The notes below the pieces were generated by a model. The model was not told the DNA's origin and searched no databases. It saw only the letters and a program-made list of their open reading frames with translations. This document shows, one piece after another, positions 1 through 8,381 of a stretch of 64,000 nucleotides of DNA (positions are counted from its first letter, which is position 1; each line of letters begins with the position of its first letter). The DNA comes from Mycolicibacterium tokaiense (GTDB taxonomy: Bacteria > Actinomycetota > Actinomycetes > Mycobacteriales > Mycobacteriaceae), in assembly GCF_010725885.1 (NCBI RefSeq), contig NZ_AP022600.1, forward strand, positions 3,348,001 through 3,412,000, written 5' to 3'. A program made the position numbers and the translations under genes.

Positions 1-650
1 GCCTGGGCGGTGAGTCCGGCGGGGCCGTAGTTGCTGTGGGCGAGGATGTCGTCGCCGCCGGAGCAGACGGGGTCGCCGAAGTTGCACAAATCGATCGAGC
101 GGGTGCCGTACACCGGGCTGACAGTCAGCGGCAGGCCCACCTTCGTGGTGGGGTTGCCGAACACGGCCAGCGCCGCGATGTGTTCGGGGACATTGGGCGG
201 CAGGGGAGCGTTGAACCCGACGGCGGGGAACGGGACGGCAGCCAGCACGTCGACGATCGCGGCGCCCTGCGAGTAACCGCCCAGCACCAGCTTGGTGGCG
301 GGGCAGTTGGTCACCATCCACTGGATGTGGCCGCTGGCGTCGTTGGCGCCGCCGGCGGCCGCCAGGAAGTCCCAGGTGGCGGGGTAGTTGACGGCGTAGG
401 TGCCGACGGAACGTCCGCCGACCTGCTCCCGCAGCGAATCCACGAACGCGGAACCGACGCGGCCCAGGCCGGGTGGTTCATCCGTGCCGCGGGCGAACAC
501 CACCTCGATGTCCGGGCAGGACGGTTCCGCCTGGGCGGTCGGGATGCCCGCCTGCGGGGTGGCGACCAGTGCCGCCACCGCCATGGCAGCTGCCCCCAGC
601 AGGGCGCCGAGGATGCGGGAGATGCTCATGGGGCGTTTGTCGCGTGTCAC
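1..650 (-). CDS. Cutinase-family secreted esterase (3' end cut by window edge)
   Basis: Secreted serine esterase of the cutinase family; mycobacterial members hydrolyse lipid esters outside the cell. The N-terminus is a signal peptide (basic start, then an Ala/Leu/Val-rich core ending in AQA), followed by the family opening CPDIEVVFARGT, an EPPGLG segment, and the nucleophile elbow GYSQGA with the catalytic Ser near residue 127. About 216 codons are visible and the reading frame runs off the window, so the terminal Asp/His part cannot be fully judged. Two starts are possible: GTG at 650 or ATG at 629, seven codons later; neither has a strong ribosome-binding site. In M. tuberculosis, cutinase genes also flank ESX-4, which supports the synteny. 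Confidence 0.9.
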   Translation of the reverse strand, partial: MTRDKRPMSISRILGALLGAAAMAVAALVATPQAGIPTAQAEPSCPDIEVVFARGTDEPPGLGRVGSAFVDSLREQVGGRSVGTYAVNYPATWDFLAAAGGANDASGHIQWMVTNCPATKLVLGGYSQGAAIVDVLAAVPFPAVGFNAPLPPNVPEHIAALAVFGNPTTKVGLPLTVSPVYGTRSIDLCNFGDPVCSGGDDILAHSNYGPAGLTAQ

Positions 651-678
651 AGCAAAGATGTTAGCCGGTCACGACAGT

Positions 679-1701
679 CTAGGGCTGGATGTCTTTGCCA
701 GAGCGCACCGGCGCCACCGCCGGACCGGGCGTTTCCGGCCAGCTGGCCGCGGTCACTTCTGGTGTGCGATCCCCGGAGCGGGCCAGCGCCAGACCCACCA
801 GCACGACGGCGCCGCCGACGGCCTGGACGGGCGTCATGGCCTCGCCCACCAGGAGCCAGGCCCACAAGACGGCGAACAGCACCTCCGACAGGCCGACCAG
901 CGACGCGAAGCTCGGCTTCAGCCGGACGATGCCGCCGATGCCCAGCGTGTAGGCCAGGGCGGTGGGCAGCAGCGCCAGCAGGATGACCGGGACGATCCAC
1001 GAGGTGGTGACGCCGGCGACCTCGACGACACCGGTACTGAACGCCATCGGCATCAGGCCGGTGAAACCCAGCGCTGCGACCGACGCCGCGCCCACGATCA
1101 GGCCCCCTGCAGCGAGAGTGATGGCGTCCAGACCGCTACCGTCGGTACTCACCGACTCGGCCATCAGGAAGTAGCAGGCCGCGCAGACGGCGGCGCCCAG
1201 GCCCCACGCCACTCCGACCAGGTTGATCTGAGCCGACGCCAGGCCGTCGAACACCCCGAGCACCAGCATGATCCCGGCCACCGCGATGCCGACCCCGGCC
1301 AGCGTACGGTTGCTGGGTCGCCGCGATGTGCTGGCCCAGACCCAGCCGACCACCAGCAGTGGGGCGGTGTACTCCAAGAGCAGCGCCACGCCCACCGACA
1401 GATGCGAGACGGCGTTGTAGTAGCACAGCTGCGCACCGGCGATCGGGATCAGCCCGTAGAGGACGACCGGGCGGATGTGCTGCACAGCCGAGCGGAACCA
1501 GCCAGGCTTGACGACGGTGGCGAACAACGCCATCGCGATGGCGCCGCCGGCGAGGCGGGCCGTCACCGCGGCCGTCGGGCTCCACCCGGCGGTCATCAGC
1601 GACTTCGCGAGGGGGCCGGACAAGCCGAACGTGAACGCCGAACCCAGCGCGAACATCAGACCGAGCCGAAACGTGGCGTCAGCCGACTTCGTCATCAGCA
1701 T
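679..1701 (-). CDS. EamA/DMT-family transporter
   Basis: Inner-membrane protein of 340 aa with about ten hydrophobic helices arranged as two EamA repeats, typical of the drug/metabolite transporter superfamily (RhtA/YdcZ-like exporters of small metabolites). The first repeat includes FTFGLSGPLAKSL and LCYYNAVSHLSVGVALLLEY; the second includes ALAYTLGIGGIVRLKPSFA and the family-typical ending GEAMTPVQAVGGAVVLVGL. A hydrophilic tail of about 30 residues follows. It is transcribed away from the CGNR-type regulator just upstream, which may control it; the substrate cannot be told from sequence. The ATG at 1701 fits the family N-terminus. Confidence 0.85.
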   Translation of the reverse strand: MLMTKSADATFRLGLMFALGSAFTFGLSGPLAKSLMTAGWSPTAAVTARLAGGAIAMALFATVVKPGWFRSAVQHIRPVVLYGLIPIAGAQLCYYNAVSHLSVGVALLLEYTAPLLVVGWVWASTSRRPSNRTLAGVGIAVAGIMLVLGVFDGLASAQINLVGVAWGLGAAVCAACYFLMAESVSTDGSGLDAITLAAGGLIVGAASVAALGFTGLMPMAFSTGVVEVAGVTTSWIVPVILLALLPTALAYTLGIGGIVRLKPSFASLVGLSEVLFAVLWAWLLVGEAMTPVQAVGGAVVLVGLALARSGDRTPEVTAASWPETPGPAVAPVRSGKDIQP

Positions 1702-1779
1702 GGAGGCACCCCCTCAGATGTGTAATGAGTAAAATGAGCTTTGGTAGTGACAGTACGGCCGCCCCGCGTCAGGAGTCAA
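1702..1779. promoter_or_regulatory. Shared promoter region of the EamA exporter and CGNR regulator
   Basis: This 78-bp divergent gap is unusually AT-rich for the window and contains a TAAAAT hexamer suited to a -10 box. A ribosome-binding site (AGGAG) lies just before the ATG at 1780. Divergent placement suggests the regulator acts here, but no clear inverted repeat was identified. Confidence 0.35.
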
Positions 1780-2334
1780 ATGATTTTCAGTCATGACACT
1801 GAGCTCACACTGCGCGCGGCGTGTGTGCTGGTGAACACCGACCGCGTCGACGGCGAGCAGCTGGGTGACCTGGCCGCCTTGGACGACTATCTGCGCGAAT
1901 GGGGCTGGACCGGGCGGCGTGACCACGACGGCGCCGAACTCGCCGACGTGCACCGCCTGCGGGTGCGCCTGGGGCAGATCTGGAGTGTCGCCGAGGACGA
2001 AGAGCGCGCCGTCGGCCAGGTGAACGCCCTGCTGTCGGACACCAGGGCCGCGCCGTGGTTGACCCGCCACCCCGAGATGCCGGAATGGCACCTGCACCTG
2101 GCGTCCATCCACGACCCGCTGGCCCAACGGATGGGCGCCGAGATGGCGATGTCGCTGGCGGACCTGATTCGCGCCGGGGAACTGCGCCGGCTCAAGATCT
2201 GTGCCGCACCGGACTGCGAGGCCGTGCTGATCGACCTCTCCCGTAACCGGTCCCGGATGTTCTGTGGCACCGGCAACTGCGGCAACCGGCAGCACGTCGC
2301 CGCGTACCGGGAGCGCCGCGCCACCCAGGAGTGA
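1780..2334 (+). CDS. CGNR zinc-finger (ABATE domain) putative regulator
   Basis: Protein of 184 aa with the two-part layout of the ABATE/CGNR family: an N-terminal stress-response-like domain and a C-terminal zinc finger. The finger reads CAAPDCEAVLIDLSRNRSR followed by MFCGTGNCGNRQHVAAYRERR, giving two Cys pairs plus the CGNR signature. The family is thought to be DNA-binding and regulatory, common in actinomycetes. The ATG at 1780 is chosen because AGGAG precedes it at good spacing; an in-frame TTG at 1741 adds a poor N-terminal extension. Its divergent neighbour is an EamA exporter, a common partnership for a local regulator. Confidence 0.8.
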   Translation: MIFSHDTELTLRAACVLVNTDRVDGEQLGDLAALDDYLREWGWTGRRDHDGAELADVHRLRVRLGQIWSVAEDEERAVGQVNALLSDTRAAPWLTRHPEMPEWHLHLASIHDPLAQRMGAEMAMSLADLIRAGELRRLKICAAPDCEAVLIDLSRNRSRMFCGTGNCGNRQHVAAYRERRATQE

Positions 2335-2347
2335 GCTCAGGCTCTTC

Positions 2348-4414
2348 TCAAGGCAACCAGTAGCCGCGGATCCGGTGGAATCTGCCGCGGCCGGAGATCG
2401 CGTTGGCTGCTTGCAGTCCCGACATCACCGCCGCCTCGATGCACCCGGCGTTCATGCCGCAGTCGGTCCAGTCACCGGCCAGCACCAGGTTGTCGTAGCC
2501 GCTCTCATCGGGGCGCAGCCGGAAGCGGTCCGAGCCGGGTAGTGATTGCACATACCGGTCCGATGGGTCGATGTTCACCGAGAGGTGCTGAGTGGCCACC
2601 GCGGCCGCACCGGTGAGACCGGCGGCGCCCATCAGCAGGCTCCAGTCGAACCCGGTGTCGGTGAACGCGGCGGGAAAGAACAGCCGCAGGTTGTCGAGAT
2701 GGGCGGTGGCGTCGTCGAGCACCTGGCGGCGCAGTCGCTCGACGTACTGCTGCGCCGGTTCCTCGGTGGGCCAGGCGGCGTCGAGGCTGCCGCAGAAGTA
2801 GGCCACCGTGCCCGGAGTGTCTGCGGCAGGCCAGGTTTCGGACCAGAGCGTCTGCGGCATCGAGGCCCACGTCTCGAACGGGCGCAGGTAGCCGCTGACC
2901 GTCGAACCCGGATGGGTCCAGCCCAGCGCCGGTTCGTCGGGCCGCAGCCACAGCTGGAAGGCCTGGGTGGCCACCGTCGAGACCTCGCTCACCTGCTGAC
3001 GCCATTCGGCGCGGTCGGCGATGAGCTCCCGTCCGACGATGGGCACCATCCCCAGCGACACCGCCAGGACGACGTGGTCGAAGTCGACTCCTTTTCGGAG
3101 AGTGCGTGTCTCGACGTCGGCGCGGATGCCGAAGTGGGATTCGGTGTCGTCGAGGACCTGGCCCGGACGCAGCTGGTCGGCTCGGGGCGCCGCGGGGAAC
3201 ACCGGCAGCCCGCCGACCCTGATCAGCGGATCGTATTCCTCGACGCCGTGGGCCAGCGTCGCCTGGCGTCCCATCGTGATGGAATCGATGGCACGACGGG
3301 AGGGGTCCAGGTGCAGGCCTTCGAGGCGGTGGAAGAACTCGAAGCGCACCCCCCGGGCCTTGAGCGCCTGGTACAACGGCGCGATCACCACGTCGCCCAT
3401 GCCCGCGGTCATCTTCCAGAAGAAGGCGCCCCGGTAGGTGAACAGCGCCTGCCCCACCAGGAACACCATGGTGCCGGCCGCCACCGCCGGCTGCTCAGAA
3501 CCTGCGGTGCGGTAACCGAATACAAGGTCGTACAGTCCGCGGATCAGCGCCGAGTCCAGCACCTCAGGGTGTGCGCCGTGGCGCAGCACCCAGTCGCCGA
3601 ACTCCTCGTCGTTGATCGCCCGTAATCCGGCGGGATCGGTCACCAGATTGTCGGCGAGCACACCGCGGATCGCAGCCGCCACCAGAGAGACCAAAACCCC
3701 GACCCGCCGGTCGGAAACCCCCCGCGTGTGGTCGACGGATTTGCCCACCGTCACCAGTGCTTCGTCCAACGCGGTCACCGCCGGCGTCGGCGACCGCCGC
3801 GGATCATTCAGGGTGGCCAGTGCGGCGGTGACCGCTCGCAGCAGAACCGAGGCGGAAGACGAGCGAGGTCGGTGTGCCGGGTCCGGCCACGGGGACAGGG
3901 ACAACCCGACTTCGCCGCCGGCGTCCACGGATCGGGCGAAAGCCGCCAACAGCGTGAGGGCCCGCTCGAGAAAGGCCGGCACCGAGACATCTCGCCCATC
4001 GTTGTCCGGGTCCCCCGGCAGCCGGGTATCTCCCGGGTGCGTCCCCAGCCAGGTCTGCCACGTGCCGTGAACCTCCTCGGCCAAACCTGGATTGGCAGCG
4101 GGAATGAGGGCCTGCTGCCACGATCTGATGGGGGCATCCGGGTCCGTGGTGTCGCGGTCCAGTTCCGCGTAACACGCGCGCAGCAGCGCGAACGCATTTT
4201 CGTAAGACCCCAGCCAGATGTGCAGACCGTGTTCCTGGATCCGGCCGTGCTCACCCCGACTCGACGCGGCTTTGCCCCCCAGCCGTCCACCCCGCTGATA
4301 CACCGTGATGCCGTCGAAGCGCTGTTGCCAACCGGGTTCGCTCAGTCGCCACGCGGCCGACAGCCCGGCCATGCCGCCACCGAGGACGGCGACTCGGCCG
4401 CCGGGGCGCTTCAT
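2348..4414 (-). CDS. FAD-dependent oxidoreductase, carotenoid-desaturase-like (COG3349 type)
   Basis: Large flavoprotein of 688 aa. Residues 8-17 form the dinucleotide-binding GGGMAG turn, followed by a GRLGGKAAS segment and GLHIWLGSYENAF, typical of the amine-oxidase/phytoene-desaturase-like group annotated as NAD(P)- or FAD-binding COG3349 proteins. The C-terminus carries the flavin-closing motif NLVLAGDWTDCGMNAGCIEAAVMSG. Relatives oxidise isoprenoid or amine substrates; the substrate here is unknown. The gene is last of four overlapping minus-strand genes (ATGA overlap with the cyclase upstream), and a polyprenyl diphosphate synthase lies in the same cluster, so an isoprenoid substrate is a reasonable inference. 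It is longer than typical phytoene desaturases (about 500 aa). Confidence 0.8.
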   Translation of the reverse strand: MKRPGGRVAVLGGGMAGLSAAWRLSEPGWQQRFDGITVYQRGGRLGGKAASSRGEHGRIQEHGLHIWLGSYENAFALLRACYAELDRDTTDPDAPIRSWQQALIPAANPGLAEEVHGTWQTWLGTHPGDTRLPGDPDNDGRDVSVPAFLERALTLLAAFARSVDAGGEVGLSLSPWPDPAHRPRSSSASVLLRAVTAALATLNDPRRSPTPAVTALDEALVTVGKSVDHTRGVSDRRVGVLVSLVAAAIRGVLADNLVTDPAGLRAINDEEFGDWVLRHGAHPEVLDSALIRGLYDLVFGYRTAGSEQPAVAAGTMVFLVGQALFTYRGAFFWKMTAGMGDVVIAPLYQALKARGVRFEFFHRLEGLHLDPSRRAIDSITMGRQATLAHGVEEYDPLIRVGGLPVFPAAPRADQLRPGQVLDDTESHFGIRADVETRTLRKGVDFDHVVLAVSLGMVPIVGRELIADRAEWRQQVSEVSTVATQAFQLWLRPDEPALGWTHPGSTVSGYLRPFETWASMPQTLWSETWPAADTPGTVAYFCGSLDAAWPTEEPAQQYVERLRRQVLDDATAHLDNLRLFFPAAFTDTGFDWSLLMGAAGLTGAAAVATQHLSVNIDPSDRYVQSLPGSDRFRLRPDESGYDNLVLAGDWTDCGMNAGCIEAAVMSGLQAANAISGRGRFHRIRGYWLP

Positions 4415-7400
4415 TGCAGAAGTGCACGCGCACAGGCCAGCTCCGGCCAGTCGCAGGGCTCCGGAAAGTACTCCAGGGTGGCGGCCAGCGTGTCTCGGCC
4501 CGCGGGCAGTCCCGCCTCGACCGCACTGACCGCCGCTCGGAGCTGGAAGACCGCCGCGCCCTGGGCCCGTGCCAGTTCGAGGGCGGCGCGCAGGTCGCCA
4601 TGGCGTTGTGCATCGTCATCGTGGGTGCAGGACCGCAGTCTGAGCAGTTCTGTGTCGTAGAAGTGCATCCCCGTTCGGGCTGCCTCCGCCAGGCCCGCTT
4701 CCAGGCATCGCGCTGCGTCCCGGGGCGCCCCGACCGCGAGGTGCAGCCGTGCCAGCACCGCATCGTAATAGGTGATGAGGGAGATCACCCCATACGCGCG
4801 CCACGCATCGATGAACGCGGTCAGGGTGGCGATGTGGGTGCGCACAGCGGCGACGTCGTGGCGGTCGGAGTTCAGTGCTGCGAGCGCTTCGACTGTCTCG
4901 TGCTGGGCGGCGCCCACCATCGACCAGGAGAAGAAGCCATGTTGCTCACCCAGTCGGGCGAGGTCGGTCGCCGCTGCCCGGGCCTGCCCGATCTCACCCG
5001 CCTCGCAACGGATGATCACCTCTATTTGTCTGCTGTAGGCCAGGCTGAACGCGCCCTGCGGAAAATCCAGTTCGGCGCACCGTTTCTCGGCCTTCGACAA
5101 CTCGCCTTCGGCCGCGGTGAGATCGCCGTCCACATAACGTGACAACGCACGGTGGGTGTAGAGACCCGCGGTGGCATCGTTGGGCATGAACAGCATGGCA
5201 TCCAACTGCCGGGTGGCGTCGGCGCTGAGCGTCCGTGCAGCCAGGTCCATCTTGTCTCGCGCAATGCGAAAATCGCCGCGGTACCAGGCGAGCATTCCCA
5301 GCGCAAAATCGTTGATCGGCAGGAAGTCTCGCCGCGGCCCGGTCAGGCTGGCCCGGATGGAACGGACCAGACGCTCCGCCCGGTCGAGGTCGGCGCGCAT
5401 GGTGTAGTAGGGATACAGTGACATGACCGTCGAGAACAGGTCGTCGTCTTGCAGATCGGTGCTGCACATGGTCAGGCAGTGCTCGAAGTCGGCAGCCGCG
5501 TTCGGGCTCGCCACGCCCTCGGCGGCTTGGGCCAGCAACGCGCGGCGCAGCCGTGCAAGGATCTCTTGTCGGTCGCGCTCGGAACTCGGTGGGCCAGCGG
5601 CGATCTGGCGGATGGCCTGACTGAGATGGTTACGTGCCTCCCGCAGCGCCCCGCGCTGCCAGGCGTTTCGTGAGGCGCGTTCCAGCGCGGTCGCGGCCTC
5701 GGCGAAGCGCTCGGCGCGGGCCTGGTGATGGGCGATCAACGACCAGTCAGGGTTACCGGTGTCCGAGGCGGCGACCAGCGCATCGGCAATTCGGCTGTGC
5801 AGCAGACGACGCACTGTCGGTGGCGACAGTTCAGCGGCGACCTCACGCAACAGCTCGTGTCGGAAGCGCCAACCGCCATCGGCGAGCGGATCCAGAACTC
5901 TGCCCGCGACCAACTGGTCCACGACGGTGGCCACCGCACCCTCGTCGGACTGCACGGCCGATGCCAGCAGATTCAACTCCACACGATTGCCGAGCACTGC
6001 CGCGGCCTCCACCACCAGCATCGCTTCGGTACTCGATCGCAACCTGGCGAAGAGAGCTTCGTACAACGAGTCCGGTGCTTCCGCCGACGTGGCGGCATCG
6101 GTGGCTTGTGCACCGATCTTGGCCACCACCTCTTCGATGTAGAGCGGGATACCGTCGCAGCGCTTGCGAACGGCACGCTGCGCTCGCCACGGCAGGTCGG
6201 GTCGCAGCGTGACGATCAGCTCGTCCGATTCCGAGTCCGTCAACGGCTGCAACTCGAAGACCTCGGCGCAGGACTCGACCGGCAGGACGATGTGTTCCCG
6301 GCTCGTCATGACGACCATGACGTGCCTACCGAGCGGAGCGCGTAGGAGCTCCTGCACCACTTCGCGCGAGTCCTCGTCGAACCAATGCATGTCCTCGGCG
6401 AGGATCAGAGTGGGCGAGTCCTGCACGCAGGCCGCCAAATAGCCCAGCACCGCCGCGACGACCTGGTTGTAGAGTCGGGGTCCCTCGGCCTGCGCCGGCC
6501 GATATCCGGCGTGAGGATCGATGCCGAGCACCGGTGCCAGCAGCGGAACGGTGGCCTCTGCGTCGATACCACGCACGGCCAGCTCCTGTCGGAGTAACCG
6601 CAGCCGCTCGGCGGGGTCGGAGTCGCGCCCGATGTGGCACTGCCGCTCGATCAACCGGCGGACCGGGCGCAGTCCGATCTCGGGATGGAAGGGCGATCCG
6701 ATGAGCTGGAGGACCGCGGAGTGTGAGCGCCGGGCCAGGTCGATGACCGACCAGGCCAACCGGCTCTTGCCGATCCCGGCATCGCCGATGATGGCTGCGC
6801 CAGGGACTTCGAGGTCGCCGCGGGTTGCTGACTCCCATGCCGCGCGCAGACTCTCGAACTCACGGCGGCGGCCGATCAACGGACCGAACGCCACGGCGGG
6901 AACGTCCCGTTCACCGATGACGCGGAAGCAGCGCAGGGGATCCGCGACACCCTTGACGGCCCGAGGGGCCTGAGCGTGCAGTTCGAACACACCACGAACC
7001 AGGGGCTCGATTGCCTCTGAGACGGCGACGCTGCCCGGTTCGGCAAGGCTGCAGACGCGGGCGGCCAGGTTGGCCGCCAAACCGAACACGTCGTCCTGGT
7101 GGGTGTCGAGGTACACGATGCCCCGATGGATGCCGACGCGGACGTCGATGTCGAACCCGAATCGGCGCTGCACCCTCGCGCTCAATGCAGCGACTTCGCG
7201 AGTGATGTCCAAACCCGCCTGGACGGCCCGGCGCACGTCGTCTTCGTGGGCATGCGGGTGCCCGAAAAACGCGAGAAGCCCATCGCCTTTGGTCGATCCG
7301 ATGTGTCCCTCGTAGCGCCGGACGATCCTGATCACGTCGTCGCGGTAGCGGCCCACGACTGTGCGGTAGACCTCCGGCTCGACCCGCGTCGACAGGGCGG

Positions 7401-7617
7401 TCGAGTCCACCAGATCCGCGAACATGATGGTGAGTCGACGGATCTCACCCTGATCCGTCGGCGCGGCGAGCAGGTCCTCGGCTTCCAGATTGCCCTCGTC
7501 GAGAGCCAGCACGCGGGCGGCCAGGTGTACGGCGGTTCGGCGGTCGCCCAGTTCGATGGCCCGGAACGCCTGGTCGAGAAGCTCATCGATGCGGCTGGGT
7601 GAATCAGGTTGAGTCAC
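4411..7617 (-). CDS. Class III adenylate cyclase-AAA ATPase-TPR signalling protein
   Basis: Multidomain protein of 1068 aa. After an N-terminal helical segment comes a class III nucleotide cyclase domain with metal-binding Asp residues at about 68 (MFADLVDST) and 112, and the purine-specifying Lys at 110 in STKGDGLLAFF; a later GLAANLAARV supplies the Asn/Arg transition-state region. Next is a STAND-like ATPase with P-loop GDAGIGKSR near residue 280 and a LILAEDMHWFDED Walker B region, then a long helical, TPR-like C-terminus. Mycobacterial relatives often end in a LuxR helix-turn-helix; none is evident here, so output may be cyclic nucleotide or protein contacts rather than DNA binding. GTG start; overlaps the neighbours on both sides by 4 bp. 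Confidence 0.85.
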   Translation of the reverse strand: MTQPDSPSRIDELLDQAFRAIELGDRRTAVHLAARVLALDEGNLEAEDLLAAPTDQGEIRRLTIMFADLVDSTALSTRVEPEVYRTVVGRYRDDVIRIVRRYEGHIGSTKGDGLLAFFGHPHAHEDDVRRAVQAGLDITREVAALSARVQRRFGFDIDVRVGIHRGIVYLDTHQDDVFGLAANLAARVCSLAEPGSVAVSEAIEPLVRGVFELHAQAPRAVKGVADPLRCFRVIGERDVPAVAFGPLIGRRREFESLRAAWESATRGDLEVPGAAIIGDAGIGKSRLAWSVIDLARRSHSAVLQLIGSPFHPEIGLRPVRRLIERQCHIGRDSDPAERLRLLRQELAVRGIDAEATVPLLAPVLGIDPHAGYRPAQAEGPRLYNQVVAAVLGYLAACVQDSPTLILAEDMHWFDEDSREVVQELLRAPLGRHVMVVMTSREHIVLPVESCAEVFELQPLTDSESDELIVTLRPDLPWRAQRAVRKRCDGIPLYIEEVVAKIGAQATDAATSAEAPDSLYEALFARLRSSTEAMLVVEAAAVLGNRVELNLLASAVQSDEGAVATVVDQLVAGRVLDPLADGGWRFRHELLREVAAELSPPTVRRLLHSRIADALVAASDTGNPDWSLIAHHQARAERFAEAATALERASRNAWQRGALREARNHLSQAIRQIAAGPPSSERDRQEILARLRRALLAQAAEGVASPNAAADFEHCLTMCSTDLQDDDLFSTVMSLYPYYTMRADLDRAERLVRSIRASLTGPRRDFLPINDFALGMLAWYRGDFRIARDKMDLAARTLSADATRQLDAMLFMPNDATAGLYTHRALSRYVDGDLTAAEGELSKAEKRCAELDFPQGAFSLAYSRQIEVIIRCEAGEIGQARAAATDLARLGEQHGFFSWSMVGAAQHETVEALAALNSDRHDVAAVRTHIATLTAFIDAWRAYGVISLITYYDAVLARLHLAVGAPRDAARCLEAGLAEAARTGMHFYDTELLRLRSCTHDDDAQRHGDLRAALELARAQGAAVFQLRAAVSAVEAGLPAGRDTLAATLEYFPEPCDWPELACARALLQ

Positions 7618-8381
7618 AGCGCGATCGCGACCGGTAGCGTGGCCTCGCCGACGCTGATCTCGCCGAGGTAGAGACCGCTGGGAATCCCCGCAGCGTTGAC
7701 GGTCAGGGTCACCGTCGAATGGCCCCGCAGCAGCACCGGCTGGGACCCCTTGGTGACCACGGCCTCAGCCGGCCCGAACCGGGCCAATGCGGCAATGTCA
7801 CTGCCGAGACCGGGACGTTGCAGCGACGTGACTCTCAGCGGACGGTCGTGCTCCTCGTCGACGCCGACGTCGATGGGATCCGAGGTCCGCTCTGGGCTGG
7901 TGTACCGGCCCGGGCCGGCCCCGACGGTCTCGATGACTTCGGCGCCGCGGATCATCCCGATACTGGACAGTCGGATCGCCGTGTCCACCCACCGGTTTGG
8001 TGTGAACGCGTTCGCGTCGACGTCGGCGGCAGCCTGCTGGGCAACCTGATCGACGTCGGTGGCAACTCGTGCGGCGACGGTGGCGAGGTGGTCGGCCATC
8101 AGCAACGGCTGACTCTCCGGCATACTCTGCAGCGGCACCCTCGCGAGGTTGATCGCGCCGGTCACCGCCACCGTGATCAGGGAGCTGAGAGTGGCCAGGG
8201 CGTCTCCCGCCGTGTACGGGGGAGGAGCGGTCGGTGGCGCATCGGTGTCGGAATCAACGGGATTCGTGGTCGCGCCCGCGTTGATCTTGGCGAATGCCCG
8301 GTCGGCAATGGCGGCTGTCTCGGTTACGACAGACTGGGCGACGCGGCGATACCGATCGGCGATGGCCTGGGGGTCATCCAC
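7614..8381 (-). CDS. Hypothetical protein with Ig-like C-terminal tail
   Basis: Protein of 255 aa that I do not recognise. The first half is helical and Ala-rich, with an internal Pro/Thr linker near residues 45-60; no signal peptide or clear membrane segment is visible. The last 60 residues look like a beta-sandwich edge, ending in GIPSGLYLGEISVGEATLPV. A very similar tail (GIYHGTLLVHGHPGVWLPV) ends the 224-aa protein encoded divergently at 10024, suggesting a shared fold. GTG start at 8381, with GGAGG eight bases upstream. It overlaps the 523-aa gene by 8 bp and the cyclase by 4 bp, so it is probably translationally coupled to both. Confidence 0.65.
   Translation of the reverse strand: MDDPQAIADRYRRVAQSVVTETAAIADRAFAKINAGATTNPVDSDTDAPPTAPPPYTAGDALATLSSLITVAVTGAINLARVPLQSMPESQPLLMADHLATVAARVATDVDQVAQQAAADVDANAFTPNRWVDTAIRLSSIGMIRGAEVIETVGAGPGRYTSPERTSDPIDVGVDEEHDRPLRVTSLQRPGLGSDIAALARFGPAEAVVTKGSQPVLLRGHSTVTLTVNAAGIPSGLYLGEISVGEATLPVAIAL

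Noticed and set aside
400..1725. Long plus-strand open frame over the cutinase and EamA genes
   Set aside because: It is antisense to two well-supported genes, has low-complexity Arg/Ala/Gly composition and matches no family; high GC content creates such frames.
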